Translations under genes and position numbers: made by a program
Assembly (NCBI RefSeq): GCF_022095615.2
Contig: NZ_CP155559.1
Coordinates: forward strand, 4,617,501 to 4,681,500
Source of the DNA: Bacillus thuringiensis
Lineage (GTDB): Bacteria; Bacillota; Bacilli; Bacillales; Bacillaceae_G
Length of the DNA stretch: 64,000 nt
Reading direction: 5' to 3'
Notes under the pieces: model-generated
Told to the model about the DNA's origin: nothing
Databases searched by the model: none
What the model saw: the letters and a program-made list of their open reading frames with translations, nothing else
Part shown: positions 18,053-27,668 of the stretch, in pieces
Layout: each line of letters opens with the position of its first letter
Position numbering within the stretch: position 1 is the first letter of the stretch

Positions 18053-18940
18053 TTAAGAATTTTGCTTCGTGTATTCTTCTAAAATTTTCTGCATCATTGG
18101 AACCATGTCATCACGTAATTCTGGGTGTTGCAGGGCCATTTCGATTGTCGTTTGAACGAATCCTAACTTTTCACCTACGTCGTAGCGCTTTCCTTCGAAA
18201 TCGTAAGCGAATACACGTTGAATTTCGTTTAAGTTTTGGATTGCATCTGTTAACTGAATTTCACCACCAGCACCAACATGTTGCTGTTCTAAGAACATGA
18301 AGATTTCAGGTGTTAAAACGTAACGTCCCATAATTGCTAAGTTTGAAGGTGCTGTACCTGCTGCTGGTTTCTCAACGAAATTGCGAACTTGGTAACGGCG
18401 TCCTTCTTGCTCTAATGGGTCGATAATTCCATAACGGTGTGTTTCATCTTCTGGAACCGTTTGTACACCAATAACAGAAGAAAGCGTTTTATCATATTCT
18501 TCAATTAATTGACGTAAACATGGTTTTTCAGCTTGAACGATATCATCACCTAATAAAACAGCAAACGGCTCGTCACCGATGAATTTACGTGCACACCAAA
18601 CTGCATGCCCTAATCCTTTTGGTTCTTTTTGACGGATATAGTGAATATCTACCATTTTTGAAGAAGCCTGTACTTTTTCAAGTAACTCATACTTTTTCTT
18701 TTCTAATAAGTTTTGCTCTAACTCAAATGCATTATCAAAATGATCTTCAATAGAGCGCTTCGTTTTACCAGTAACGATAATAATATCTTCGATTCCTGAT
18801 TTTATCGCTTCTTCTACAATGTATTGGATAGTTGGTTTATCTACTATCGGTAACATTTCTTTTGGCATTGCTTTTGTAGCTGGTAAAAAACGTGTTCCTA
18901 ATCCAGCTGCTGGGATTATCGCTTTTCTTACTCTTTTCAT
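18053..18940 (-). CDS. galU: UTP--glucose-1-phosphate uridylyltransferase
   Basis: A 295-residue nucleotidyltransferase making UDP-glucose from UTP and glucose 1-phosphate, for teichoic-acid glucosylation, glycolipids and polysaccharides. The nucleotide-binding loop [43 protein letters not shown] and [12 protein letters not shown] are typical of GalU/GtaB. ATG 18940 is used (an ATG one codon earlier is also possible). It lies downstream of pgcA on the same strand, separated by a hairpin, so glucose 6-phosphate to UDP-glucose is encoded in one place. Confidence 0.95.
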   Translation of the reverse strand: MKRVRKAIIPAAGLGTRFLPATKAMPKEMLPIVDKPTIQYIVEEAIKSGIEDIIIVTGKTKRSIEDHFDNAFELEQNLLEKKKYELLEKVQASSKMVDIHYIRQKEPKGLGHAVWCARKFIGDEPFAVLLGDDIVQAEKPCLRQLIEEYDKTLSSVIGVQTVPEDETHRYGIIDPLEQEGRRYQVRNFVEKPAAGTAPSNLAIMGRYVLTPEIFMFLEQQHVGAGGEIQLTDAIQNLNEIQRVFAYDFEGKRYDVGEKLGFVQTTIEMALQHPELRDDMVPMMQKILEEYTKQNS

Positions 18941-18996
18941 CACAAAATACCCTCTCTTCTGTCAGAATCAATAACGATTATTTCCTTACATAGAAC

Positions 18997-19020
18997 AAAA
19001 GGGAGGCTCCACTCCCTTTT
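18997..19020 (-). terminator. terminator of pgcA
   Basis: Nine-bp stem AAAAGGGAG/CTCCCTTTT, loop GCTCCA; the minus-strand tail is T-rich. Confidence 0.75.
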
Positions 19021-19048
19021 ATTCCCTACTACTTAAAATTACTTTATA

Positions 19049-20773
19049 TTATAAACGATTCATAATATCTTCTTTAATAGTAAGTAACTTTTGTTCACTA
19101 TTTTGTAAAGAATTATCTTGAACACCAAAGTAGAACTTAATCTTCGGTTCAGTTCCAGATGGGCGTAGGCAGAACCAAGAACCATCTTCTAATTGATATT
19201 TTAACACATTTGATTTCGGTAAGTGAATCTCTTCTTTATGTCCATCTTGTAAAGATGTAACGATGCTCGCTTTATAGTCTTCAACTGCTACAACTGTTAA
19301 GCCCGCTACTTCTTTCGGAGGATTCTCACGGAATGTTGCCATCATCTCTTGGATTTGTTCCGCTCCATCTTTTCCTTTTAGCGTTAACGATACAAGGTCT
19401 TCACGGAAGAAACCGTACTTCGCAAATACTTCTAATAGACCATCGTATAACGTTTTACCTTGTGATTTGTAGTATGCAGCTACTTCACATGCAAATAGAA
19501 CAGATTGTACTGCATCTTTATCACGACAGAATGGACGGATTAAATAACCATAGCTTTCCTCATAACCGAATTGGAATGCGTATTGTCCGCTTTCTTCATA
19601 CTGTTTAATTTTCTCACCGATAAATTTAAATCCAGTTAGCGTATCAACTGTATCTAAACCGTATGCTTTCGCGATTGTACGGCCAATTTCAGACGTTACG
19701 ATTGTTTTTAATACAACACCGTTTTCTGGAAGCGTTCCGTTTTCTTTCTTTTGAGATAATAAGTAATCAAGCATTAATGCACCTGTTTGGTTACCAGTTA
19801 ATACTTGGAACTCACCATCGTGATTACGAACTGCAACGCCTAGGCGGTCTGCGTCAGGATCCGTTGCGATTAACACATCTGCGCCTACCTTCTCACCGTC
19901 ACGAATTGCATACTCAAACGCTGCATGCTCTTCTGGGTTCGGTGATTTCACTGTAGAGAAGTTCGGATCTGGTAACTCTTGCTCTTTTACAACTGTTACA
20001 TCTGTAAATCCAACTTCTTCTAAACCACGGCGTACAGAAATATTTGATGTTCCATGTAATGGTGTAAAGACGATTTTTAAGTCTTTACCAACATTTTGTA
20101 CCATTTCTTTATTAATGATGACATTGTTCAATTCTGCTGCATATGCATCATCTACTTCTTGTCCAATAATATGTAATAAACCGTCAGCTTTTAATTGCTC
20201 CACATTAGCAACCTCAACTGTTAACTCATCCTCTACTGCATTTACATAGCTAATTAACTCATCAGCTTCTTTTGGAGGCAACTGCCCACCATCTTCACCG
20301 TATACTTTGTAACCGTTATATTCAGGAGGATTATGGCTTGCCGTAAGAACGATTCCACTTACTGTATGTAAATGACGAACTGCGAAAGAAAGCACTGGCG
20401 TTGGACGTAAGCTTTCAAACACATATGTAGTAATACCGTGCGCACCCAGTGTAGCAGCTACTTCCATTGCAAATTCAGGTGATTTATGACGAGAATCATA
20501 CGCTACAACAACACCGCGTTTTTTCGCTTCTTCACCTGACTTTTCAATAAACTTCGCTAATCCTTGTGTCGCTTTACGAACTGTATATACGTTTAAACGG
20601 TTCGTACCAGCACCCAGTTCACCACGCATACCACCTGTGCCGAACTCTAGATTTTTATAAAAACTGTCCTCGATTTTCTTCTCATCTTGCTTCATGTTTT
20701 CTAGCTGCTCTTTTAATTCTGTATCTAATTCTGCATATGAAAGCCAGCGACTAAATTCTTGTTTCCAATTCAT
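19049..20773 (-). CDS. pgcA: alpha-phosphoglucomutase
   Basis: A 574-residue alpha-D-phosphohexomutase interconverting glucose 6-phosphate and glucose 1-phosphate. All four domain signatures are visible: phosphoserine loop [20 protein letters not shown], metal loop DPDADRLGV, sugar-binding loop [10 protein letters not shown] and C-terminal phosphate loop [12 protein letters not shown]. It matches PgcA (YhxB) of B. subtilis. AGGAGATAG precedes ATG 20773; an upstream in-frame start at 20791 has no ribosome site. Together with galU it supplies UDP-glucose. Confidence 0.95.
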   Translation of the reverse strand: MNWKQEFSRWLSYAELDTELKEQLENMKQDEKKIEDSFYKNLEFGTGGMRGELGAGTNRLNVYTVRKATQGLAKFIEKSGEEAKKRGVVVAYDSRHKSPEFAMEVAATLGAHGITTYVFESLRPTPVLSFAVRHLHTVSGIVLTASHNPPEYNGYKVYGEDGGQLPPKEADELISYVNAVEDELTVEVANVEQLKADGLLHIIGQEVDDAYAAELNNVIINKEMVQNVGKDLKIVFTPLHGTSNISVRRGLEEVGFTDVTVVKEQELPDPNFSTVKSPNPEEHAAFEYAIRDGEKVGADVLIATDPDADRLGVAVRNHDGEFQVLTGNQTGALMLDYLLSQKKENGTLPENGVVLKTIVTSEIGRTIAKAYGLDTVDTLTGFKFIGEKIKQYEESGQYAFQFGYEESYGYLIRPFCRDKDAVQSVLFACEVAAYYKSQGKTLYDGLLEVFAKYGFFREDLVSLTLKGKDGAEQIQEMMATFRENPPKEVAGLTVVAVEDYKASIVTSLQDGHKEEIHLPKSNVLKYQLEDGSWFCLRPSGTEPKIKFYFGVQDNSLQNSEQKLLTIKEDIMNRL

Positions 20774-20916
20774 ATTTCTATCTCCTCTCACTTGTCATAC
20801 CTTTATTATATGAAAAAAACAACCTGTATCTCAATATTTTTTACAATCTAACAGGATTTTACTAGGAATATTTGTATACACTATGGTTAAATACTCCACT
20901 AAAGGGAATGAGGATT

Positions 20917-21522
20917 ATGCAAGAATGGGGCTTGTCAGAAGAGCTCAAAATACAAACAAAGCAAATGATTGAAATTGCCGAAAAAGAATTATCAATTATG
21001 AGACAAGCAATTGATCAAGAAGATGAATGTATTTTGTGCAAAATGGAAGATATTCATCATATGTTAGCAAACGTACAAACATTGGCAGCTACATACTATA
21101 TTCAAGCGTATTTATCACCTTATACAGAAAGCTCACATTTTATCACAACAGCTGTTCAACATTTAAGTGCCCGAAAACATGGTGCTCTTATCGTTGTAGA
21201 ACGAAACGAGACACTTCATCCTTTCGTTCAAACCGGAACAACGTTAAACGCTCATTTAACCGCACCACTGCTCGAATCCATTTTTTATCCAGGTAATCCT
21301 CTTCATGACGGAGCCGTTCTCGTTAAAAATAATCATATTGTTTCAGCTGCTAATATTCTTCCATTAACGAAAAGCACAGAAGTTGATTCTGAGCTAGGAA
21401 CACGTCACAGAGCTGCTATTGGCTTATCAGAAAAAAGTGATGCGCTTATTTTAGTTGTCTCTGAAGAGACAGGTCGCACTTCATTTGCCTTAAATGGGAC
21501 GTTATATACGATTTCTTTATAG
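20917..21522 (+). CDS. cdaS: diadenylate cyclase CdaS (DAC/DisA_N domain)
   Basis: A roughly 201-residue cyclic-di-AMP synthase. Two N-terminal helices (about residues 1-60) precede a DAC domain carrying the catalytic motifs LHDGAVLV and GTRHRAAIG. This layout is that of CdaS, the sporulation-associated cyclase of Bacillus, whose N-terminal helices are autoinhibitory. No membrane helices are present, which excludes CdaA, and there is no DisA C-terminal HhH domain. The start may be ATG 20917 or ATG 20908; both share the AAAGGG upstream. A dispersed 32-bp repeat lies just downstream. Confidence 0.93.
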   Translation: MQEWGLSEELKIQTKQMIEIAEKELSIMRQAIDQEDECILCKMEDIHHMLANVQTLAATYYIQAYLSPYTESSHFITTAVQHLSARKHGALIVVERNETLHPFVQTGTTLNAHLTAPLLESIFYPGNPLHDGAVLVKNNHIVSAANILPLTKSTEVDSELGTRHRAAIGLSEKSDALILVVSEETGRTSFALNGTLYTISL

Positions 21523-21553
21523 GATCCATCTTTCACTATGGAACAGTACAATA

Positions 21554-21585
21554 GGAAATAAAATTATATCTACTTACCGAAAAAA
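21554..21585 (+). repeat. short dispersed repeat, copy 1
   Basis: GGAAATAAAATTATATC followed by TACTTACCGAAAAAA. It recurs at 49021-49052 with about two or three mismatches over 32 bases. Both copies lie just 3' of a plus-strand gene (cdaS, fetB). Confidence 0.7.
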
Positions 21586-21610
21586 GCTGCCCATAATCAT
21601 ACTAATAAAA

Positions 21611-21640
21611 AAGGCTGTTCCAAAATATTGGAACAGCCTT
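21611..21640 (-). terminator. terminator of pepA
   Basis: Fourteen-bp stem AAGGCTGTTCCAAA-like hairpin (arms AAGGCTGTTCC/GGAACAGCCTT), with an A-run at its left giving a U-tract on the minus strand. Confidence 0.88.
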
Positions 21641-21652
21641 CTCTTATGGATC

Positions 21653-23137
21653 TTACTCTTCTCCGAAACGCTCAACAAATGTTGCAAGTGTACGTACCAT
21701 TGCGCCTGTTGCTCCAGCTGGTCCTAAATCATGCGCTCCTGATGTTTCAGATGTTCCAGCGATGTCTAAGTGTACCCATGGTGTATCTTCAGCGAATTCA
21801 CCTAGGAATGTACCTGCCATAACTGCATGTCCTTCACGACCTGGTGAGTTATTTAAATCAGCAAACTTACTGTTTCGAACGCGTTCTTTATCACGATCAA
21901 AAATCGGTAATTGCCAAATTGATTCATCTGTTTCCATAGATGCCTCTAGCACTTGCTCAAACAACTCTTCATTGTTTGTCATTGCGCCTGTCGTATGATT
22001 TCCAAGTGCTACAATTACACCACCTGTTAATGTCGCAACATCAATCAGATAGTTTGCACCTAGTTTTTTCGCATACGTAATACCATCAGCTAACGCTAGG
22101 CGACCTTCTGCATCTGTATTTAATACTTCAATTGTTTTTCCGCTCATAGATGTGATTACATCGTCTGGCTTAAATGCTGTACCACTTACAACGTTATCAG
22201 TCGATGGAATAACAGCAATCACATTTTGCTCTGGACGAAGTTCACCGATAATTTCCATTGCACCTAATACAGAAGCAGCACCGCCCATATCACCTTTCAT
22301 ACCGACCATGCCTTCACGTGGTTTTAAAGAATAACCACCTGTATCGTATGTAATCCCTTTTCCAACGAATCCAATGACATCTGTCCACTCTTCTTTTCCT
22401 TTATAAATAAGAGCGATCATTTTTGGTGGCTCTGTACTACCTTGGTTTACTGCAAGTAACGCACCCATACCAATATCTTCCATCTCTTCTTTCTCAAGAA
22501 CTTTATAATCCATATCATACTTTTCCGCTAACTCAACAGCATACTCAGCAAGCTTTGTTGCTGTTAATACGTTTGGCGGCATATTTACAAGTGTACGAGC
22601 TGAATTTGTTGCACGTCCATGTACGTATCCAACTGTTAATGCAGCTTCAACTTCTTGTGCATCTTCCGCTGTAATAGCCGTGAACTTCTCTAGTTCCACA
22701 CGATCCTTTTTATCTGATTTATACGTTTGTAACTCATATGTACCAAGACCTTGTACTTCTGCTGCAATGTGAGCTACATCAATCGCGTCTAATTTCTCTG
22801 TTACGAAAGAATCAAGTAAGATTGCTGCATCTTGTACTTTTGCTGCCTGCAGTGTTTTAAACGCCTTACCAAGAGCAGCACGTAATGTTTCCGTCGTATA
22901 CGATTCTTTCTTTCCTAAACCAACGAAATAATAACGTTTCACATTTGTTTTCCCTAAACTATGTACTTTCGAAATAGCTTTCTTCTTAGTAGAAAGTTCT
23001 TTCTCTTCTAATAAAACTTGTAATTGTCCTTCAAACGCTTTGTCCAGTTCTTGTACAAAACTACTCGTTTTCTCTTCTTCAAATAAGGCAACAATTACCG
23101 CTTCATGGCTTGCGAATTCTTTTTGTACTTGAAACAT
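21653..23137 (-). CDS. pepA: leucyl aminopeptidase (M17 family)
   Basis: A 494-residue cytosolic M17 metallo-aminopeptidase. It has a variable N-terminal macro-like domain (about 1-170) and a catalytic domain with [16 protein letters not shown] (metal Lys/Asp), [14 protein letters not shown] and the family signature [13 protein letters not shown] (Asp, Glu, catalytic Arg). It corresponds to YuiE in the yui block of B. subtilis. AGGGGGT precedes ATG 23137. It hydrolyses N-terminal residues from peptides and normally forms hexamers. Confidence 0.95.
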   Translation of the reverse strand: MFQVQKEFASHEAVIVALFEEEKTSSFVQELDKAFEGQLQVLLEEKELSTKKKAISKVHSLGKTNVKRYYFVGLGKKESYTTETLRAALGKAFKTLQAAKVQDAAILLDSFVTEKLDAIDVAHIAAEVQGLGTYELQTYKSDKKDRVELEKFTAITAEDAQEVEAALTVGYVHGRATNSARTLVNMPPNVLTATKLAEYAVELAEKYDMDYKVLEKEEMEDIGMGALLAVNQGSTEPPKMIALIYKGKEEWTDVIGFVGKGITYDTGGYSLKPREGMVGMKGDMGGAASVLGAMEIIGELRPEQNVIAVIPSTDNVVSGTAFKPDDVITSMSGKTIEVLNTDAEGRLALADGITYAKKLGANYLIDVATLTGGVIVALGNHTTGAMTNNEELFEQVLEASMETDESIWQLPIFDRDKERVRNSKFADLNNSPGREGHAVMAGTFLGEFAEDTPWVHLDIAGTSETSGAHDLGPAGATGAMVRTLATFVERFGEE

Positions 23138-23282
23138 GTTCAGACCCCCTAAATTTCTCTACTCTACCTTTATTATAACTTTATTTTCGATAAAATGCGA
23201 CAATTCTAACTTCTGTTACATCCTATATAATCCATACTTCTTCTATATAAAATTAAAAAAGCCTAGCGTAATTCCCACTAGA

Positions 23283-23909
23283 CTATCTTTGTTTTAAATA
23301 TTGACCGCGAAATACTTGCATCGTTTCGTCTTGATTTAACATCGTTAACTCTTCCTCTGAAAACTTACCATCTCCAACTTTCACTACATACACATTTACT
23401 TTTTTCTTACCCCATTGGCTATAAACATCTTTCACCGTATCATAGTACAAATCAAGGCGGTTTCCTTTTATTGCACCGCCCTTATCAGCTACTACACCAT
23501 ATCCATAACCTGGTACGAATAAAATTGTTCCAATTGGGAATACGCGTAGGTCCGCTGCGATTGTGGAATATAAATCCCTTTTCGCCTTAACACCTGAATA
23601 TGTAATACCATACTCCGGATGTCCCGGCCTCTTACCAGTTGACTCAATTCCTGACGTATAACCTGTTGCAGTCATTTCAATTGAACGATATTTAGACCAG
23701 TCTTTCGCCTGCTCTAAAGCATTTATCACTTCTTTACTCGGAGCAACATTTCTCTTAACTTCTGCTGCATGTACTTCTTTTGCACTCGTTCCCTCATATC
23801 TCTTTACAATCTCTAATAAAGAAACTCCTGTGAAAGCATTCCATGTTACGCATAATGCGGATACAAGTAAACAAGTCATCATAATGCGAATACAATATCG
23901 TTTTAACAT
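23283..23909 (-). CDS. yuiC: 3D-domain protein YuiC (peptidoglycan lytic type)
   Basis: A roughly 208-residue protein with an N-terminal signal anchor ([26 protein letters not shown]), then a linker and a C-terminal 3D domain. The domain is named for its aspartates: [23 protein letters not shown]. Related 3D/MltA-like domains cleave peptidoglycan, and YuiC of B. subtilis has this activity and relates to the Sps/Rpf group. The start is uncertain: ATG 23909 is 14 bases from AAGGAG, and an in-frame ATG at 23942 lies upstream. Confidence 0.88.
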   Translation of the reverse strand: MLKRYCIRIMMTCLLVSALCVTWNAFTGVSLLEIVKRYEGTSAKEVHAAEVKRNVAPSKEVINALEQAKDWSKYRSIEMTATGYTSGIESTGKRPGHPEYGITYSGVKAKRDLYSTIAADLRVFPIGTILFVPGYGYGVVADKGGAIKGNRLDLYYDTVKDVYSQWGKKKVNVYVVKVGDGKFSEEELTMLNQDETMQVFRGQYLKQR

Positions 23910-23995
23910 TTTTATATTCCACACTCCTTCATCGTTAATCATTCCCTATACAATGAAGGAATATGCAAAAAAATAATCCCCAAATGAATTGGAGA

Positions 23996-24313
23996 TTAAA
24001 ACATTTGATATCCGCTTTTCCGAAGTTTCTTAATTATAATTCCGGCCAAGGCAGCACCTACTAATCCAGTAGATAGAATAAACACATCTGCCTGTCCTAA
24101 ATGCGATACACTTGTCCCAAATGAAGAGAACGCTTCTTTCGGCTTTGAAAAATAATCCCACATACTCGCTTTATTAATAATAAGCATACAAATAATTGGA
24201 TACACAATAACCATTACCCACGTAGCTCGCAAAATCATGTTGAGTAAAAATCCAATTCCAAAAAACAAAATGAAGAATAACATCATTGAAATAAGTAGTA
24301 CCGGTATACTCAC
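23996..24313 (-). CDS. yuiB: YuiB-like membrane protein
   Basis: A 105-residue protein with about three hydrophobic helices (residues 3-27, 29-47, 75-95). It overlaps the upstream Nudix gene by ATGA (24310-24313) and so is translationally coupled to it. Its place between yuiC and yumB fits B. subtilis YuiB. Function unknown. Confidence 0.78.
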   Translation of the reverse strand: MSIPVLLISMMLFFILFFGIGFLLNMILRATWVMVIVYPIICMLIINKASMWDYFSKPKEAFSSFGTSVSHLGQADVFILSTGLVGAALAGIIIKKLRKSGYQMF

Positions 24314-24816
24314 TCTTTCTCCCTCTCCTTCGTCTGTGCCGTAAATACGTGATAGGCTGTATAACCAAATTGCTCTCCTGGATCTAATGTTTTGTTCATC
24401 TCAAGATGTAGTTCTGACCTTCCTTCAAACAAATATTTGATAAGTAAAGACGTATTTGGATCGTCTGCAATCGTATGTGGATGTAAAAATGCTACTTCAG
24501 ACAATTCTTTCTCCTGTACAATAATGTTTTCTCCTTCAGGCTCCAAAAGGAAAATAATCATATTATCACTAATCTCATTGCGAATCACACCCGATCGAAC
24601 ACCAATGATCCCCTTCACATGAGCGACGATACCTGTCTCTTCTAACACTTCACGTTTCACAGCTTCATCAACCGTCTCACCTTCATTTACAAAACCAGCC
24701 GGTAAAGACCATTTCCCCTTTAATCCACTGTATTTTTTCTTAACGAACAGCCACCTGCCATCTTTTGTAGCTACTAAGCCACCAACAGCTAGCCATACTT
24801 TCCCTCGTTTCTCCAT
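24310..24816 (-). CDS. Nudix hydrolase
   Basis: A 168-residue Nudix protein with a complete Nudix box, GFVNEGETVDEAVKREVLEETGI (the REVLEE core supplies the metal-binding glutamates) at about residues 42-64. It should hydrolyse a nucleoside diphosphate linked to another group; the substrate is not predictable. It is the first gene of a two-gene unit with the YuiB-like protein (four-base overlap). Confidence 0.9.
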   Translation of the reverse strand: MEKRGKVWLAVGGLVATKDGRWLFVKKKYSGLKGKWSLPAGFVNEGETVDEAVKREVLEETGIVAHVKGIIGVRSGVIRNEISDNMIIFLLEPEGENIIVQEKELSEVAFLHPHTIADDPNTSLLIKYLFEGRSELHLEMNKTLDPGEQFGYTAYHVFTAQTKEREKE

Positions 24817-24892
24817 GATGTAATACCCTCCTCTACTAGAACGGACAGAATATTCTTTCTTTTTTTATATATTATACTATATTTTTAATACG

Positions 24893-24931
24893 AAAAAAGC
24901 AGAAACAGCTCTTAGCCGTTTCTGCTTTTTT
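24893..24931 (-). terminator. terminator of yumB
   Basis: Stem AAAAAAGCAGAAAC/GTTTCTGCTTTTTT with an 11-base loop, directly after the yumB stop codon. Confidence 0.92.
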
Positions 24932-24941
24932 CTACTATATA

Positions 24942-26150
24942 TTAAAATAACTTCAATTTACCTTTTTTAAGAACTAATAAAGGTCCACCTAATAAGAATA
25001 GGTAACGGTTATCGATAACTTTCTTCATGAAGGAAGCTTTCCAACCTGTTAACTTTTTGCCCATAACAACGCCCATTGCATCGTCATGACCTAATGAACA
25101 TACAGATCCTTTATTGTCGAATGCGAATGTTTTCATTTCGCCTTTGCCACGAACTAATACAGTTAAGTTGTGTGCAATGTTGTAACCTTGTTGAATTGCG
25201 ATTTGTGCTGTTGGTGGGTATGGACGGTTAATTTCTTCGTTAATGATTAACGCTGCGTCACCAACCATGAATACATCTTCGTATCCTGGAGCGTGCATGT
25301 ACTCATCAACTTTTACACGTCCGCGCATTGCTTCAAAGCCAGACTCTTCTACAATACCGTTACCACGAACACCTGCAGCCCAAACTACTGTTTCAGACTT
25401 TAGTAATTCAGTATCATCACCGTTTGCAACGATAATACCTTCTTCAGTTGCTTCTTTAATTGCTGTACCGATGCGGAATTCTACGCCTTTTTTCTCAAGT
25501 TGTTTTACAGCGTATTCTACTAATGCTGGATCGAAACCTGGAAGTGCTGTTGGAGCAGCTTCTACACAGATGATACGTGCTTTTTCACGTGGTACATTGT
25601 ACTCTTTGCAAAGTTCAGGAACACGATTTGCAAGTTCACCTACGTACTCGATACCAGTAAATCCAGCACCACCAACAACGATTGTTACTAATTCATCGCG
25701 TTGTTCAGTTGCATATTTAGCGAAACTAGCTTCCATATGCTCACGAATTTGACGAGTTGCATTAATGTTAGCGATTGAGAATGCATACTCTTTTAATCCT
25801 GTAATTCCGAATGTTTCTGATTCGAAACCAAGACCGATTACTAAGTAGTCATACTCTAACTCGCCGTCTTTTAAGATAATGCGTTTTTCAGCAGCTTTAA
25901 TTTCTACTACTGTATCTTGTACAAAGTTCACTTTATTTGTATCAATAACGTCTTGAATATCTAGACAGATTTTTTCATCTTGTAATGTACCAGCTGCGCT
26001 CTCGTGTAACCAAGTCGCTTGGTAGTGATAGCTGTTGTTATTTACTAACGTAATTTCAGCTTCATTTACAGATAATGCTTTTTGCAGACGAACAGTCGTA
26101 ATCATCCCGCCATAACCTGCACCTAAAACTACGATTTTTGGAGTCTTCAC
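24942..26150 (-). CDS. yumB: type II NADH dehydrogenase (YumB/Ndh)
   Basis: A roughly 402-residue FAD-dependent NADH:menaquinone oxidoreductase of the respiratory chain, peripheral on the membrane. Two dinucleotide folds are visible: FAD loop [10 protein letters not shown] at the N-terminus and NADH loop [11 protein letters not shown] near residue 165, plus VWAAGVRGN and the FAD-contact VFMVGDAAL. The C-terminal amphipathic stretch ([22 protein letters not shown]) is the usual membrane anchor. There is no ATG; GTG 26150 or TTG 26153 follow AAAAGGG. A Rex-like palindrome lies about 70-95 bases upstream. Confidence 0.93.
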   Translation of the reverse strand: MKTPKIVVLGAGYGGMITTVRLQKALSVNEAEITLVNNNSYHYQATWLHESAAGTLQDEKICLDIQDVIDTNKVNFVQDTVVEIKAAEKRIILKDGELEYDYLVIGLGFESETFGITGLKEYAFSIANINATRQIREHMEASFAKYATEQRDELVTIVVGGAGFTGIEYVGELANRVPELCKEYNVPREKARIICVEAAPTALPGFDPALVEYAVKQLEKKGVEFRIGTAIKEATEEGIIVANGDDTELLKSETVVWAAGVRGNGIVEESGFEAMRGRVKVDEYMHAPGYEDVFMVGDAALIINEEINRPYPPTAQIAIQQGYNIAHNLTVLVRGKGEMKTFAFDNKGSVCSLGHDDAMGVVMGKKLTGWKASFMKKVIDNRYLFLLGGPLLVLKKGKLKLF

Positions 26151-26221
26151 CAAATCACAACCCTTTTCTTTATATAATATTAATAAAAAATAATACCAAG
26201 TACTAAAAACTCTATTTGTCA

Positions 26222-26245
26222 AGAATGTGGAATTTATCACATTCT
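26222..26245. promoter_or_regulatory. Rex-spaced palindrome upstream of yumB
   Basis: Perfect inverted repeat AGAATGTG-GAATTTAT-CACATTCT. The TGTG-N8-CACA core has the spacing of Rex operators, which sense NADH/NAD+. It lies about 70-95 bases before the yumB start codon. Confidence 0.6.
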
Positions 26246-26612
26246 ATATCGTAACAAAACGCAGTCAAAAAATCGTACGAATTTTGTCATAGAAATTTAA
26301 CATAATACTTCCCTATATTAGTCGGTTTTATTCCAGAATTCAAGCGTCTGGCGAATTATCAATATTTTAAAATAACATAGCGTTTTCAAGGGTTTTTCAG
26401 CCTTTTTTTCATGTATTTTCCTTTCACCCTATTTTATACAATTAAAAAAGCATCTATGCGAAAACTTACACACAATTCAGTCGTTTTCGGAAGTATTATG
26501 AACTCAAATATGCTATCATTTATTTGAAAGTGTCATCATTTGCAGGATTTTCGTGTACATATGAACAATATATGAAATCAATATCAAAATTCCATCTATA
26601 GGGGGAATGAAA
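26241..26612. other. divergent intergenic region yumB-yumC
   Basis: About 370 AT-rich bases between the divergent NADH dehydrogenase and ferredoxin-NADP reductase genes. Apart from the palindrome at 26222-26245 and the expected promoters, no ORF or stable hairpin stands out. Confidence 0.5.
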
Positions 26613-27602
26613 GTGGCAGAAAATCAAAAAGTTTACGACATAACAATTATTGGTGGTGGTCCAACAGGACTGTTCACAGCATTTTATGGCGGTATGAGAC
26701 AAGCAAGTGTAAAAATCATTGAAAGCTTACCTCAACTTGGAGGACAATTATCCGCACTCTACCCTGAAAAATACATTTATGATGTAGCTGGATTCCCGAA
26801 AGTGCGCGCACAAGAATTAGTTGATAACTTAAAAGAGCAAATGAAGAAATTTGACCCAACCGTTTGTTTAGAAGAAGCTGTTGATACGCTTGAGAAACAA
26901 GCTGACGGTATATTTAAACTTGTTACGAATAAGCAAACTCACTATTCTAAATCAGTTATTATTACTGCTGGCAATGGTGCTTTCCAACCACGCCGCTTAG
27001 AATTAGAAGGGACAGCAAAGTACGAAAAGAAAAACTTACATTATTTTGTTGATGATATGAATAAATTTGCTGGTAAGCGTGTCGTAGTATTTGGCGGCGG
27101 CGACTCAGCAGTGGATTGGACAATGATGTTAGAGCCGATCGCTGACAAAGTTACAATCGTTCATCGCCGTGATAAATTCCGTGCGCATGAACATAGCGTA
27201 GAAAGCTTAATGAATTCTCGTGCAGAAGTAAGCACACCATACGTTCCAGTTGAACTCATTGGTGATGACAAAATTGAACAAGTCGTTCTTCAACACGTAA
27301 AAACAGAAGAAAAAATTATCATCGATGTCGATGATGTTATCATAAACTACGGCTTCGTTTCCTCTCTTGGTCCAATTAAAAACTGGGGCTTAGATATACA
27401 AAAAAACAGCATTCTCGTGAACTCAAAAATGGAAACAAATATTCCTGGCATTTACGCTGCTGGTGACATTTGTACATATGAAGGAAAAGTGAAACTCATT
27501 GCTTGCGGCTTTGGTGAAGCACCAACAGCAGTAAACAATGCAAAAGCTTACTTCGATCCAAGCGCAAAACTTCAACCGATGCATAGCTCAAGTATGTTTT
27601 AA
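26613..27602 (+). CDS. yumC: ferredoxin/flavodoxin--NADP+ reductase (thioredoxin-reductase-like)
   Basis: A 329-residue FAD/NADPH enzyme of the thioredoxin-reductase-like FNR type. The FAD loop [16 protein letters not shown] and NADPH loop [13 protein letters not shown] are present. The CxxC redox disulfide of true thioredoxin reductases is missing, which marks the YumC/FNR2 family that reduces ferredoxins and flavodoxins. GTG 26613 is eight bases after GGGGG, so it is preferred to ATG 26607. A terminator follows at 27614-27644. Confidence 0.93.
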   Translation: MAENQKVYDITIIGGGPTGLFTAFYGGMRQASVKIIESLPQLGGQLSALYPEKYIYDVAGFPKVRAQELVDNLKEQMKKFDPTVCLEEAVDTLEKQADGIFKLVTNKQTHYSKSVIITAGNGAFQPRRLELEGTAKYEKKNLHYFVDDMNKFAGKRVVVFGGGDSAVDWTMMLEPIADKVTIVHRRDKFRAHEHSVESLMNSRAEVSTPYVPVELIGDDKIEQVVLQHVKTEEKIIIDVDDVIINYGFVSSLGPIKNWGLDIQKNSILVNSKMETNIPGIYAAGDICTYEGKVKLIACGFGEAPTAVNNAKAYFDPSAKLQPMHSSSMF

Positions 27603-27613
27603 TATACAAAAAT

Positions 27614-27644
27614 AAAGCTCCTTCCATGTATGGAAGGAGCTTTT
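27614..27644. terminator. terminator between yumC and the giant adhesin gene
   Basis: Stem AAAGCTCCTTCCA/TGGAAGGAGCTTT with loop TGTA. It lies between convergent genes. Confidence 0.92.
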
Positions 27645-27668
27645 ACTTTATATATATTAGAAAACGAA

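Noticed and set aside
25243..25752. 169-codon plus-strand ORF inside yumB
   Set aside because: Antisense shadow of a clear NADH dehydrogenase gene with no ribosome site.
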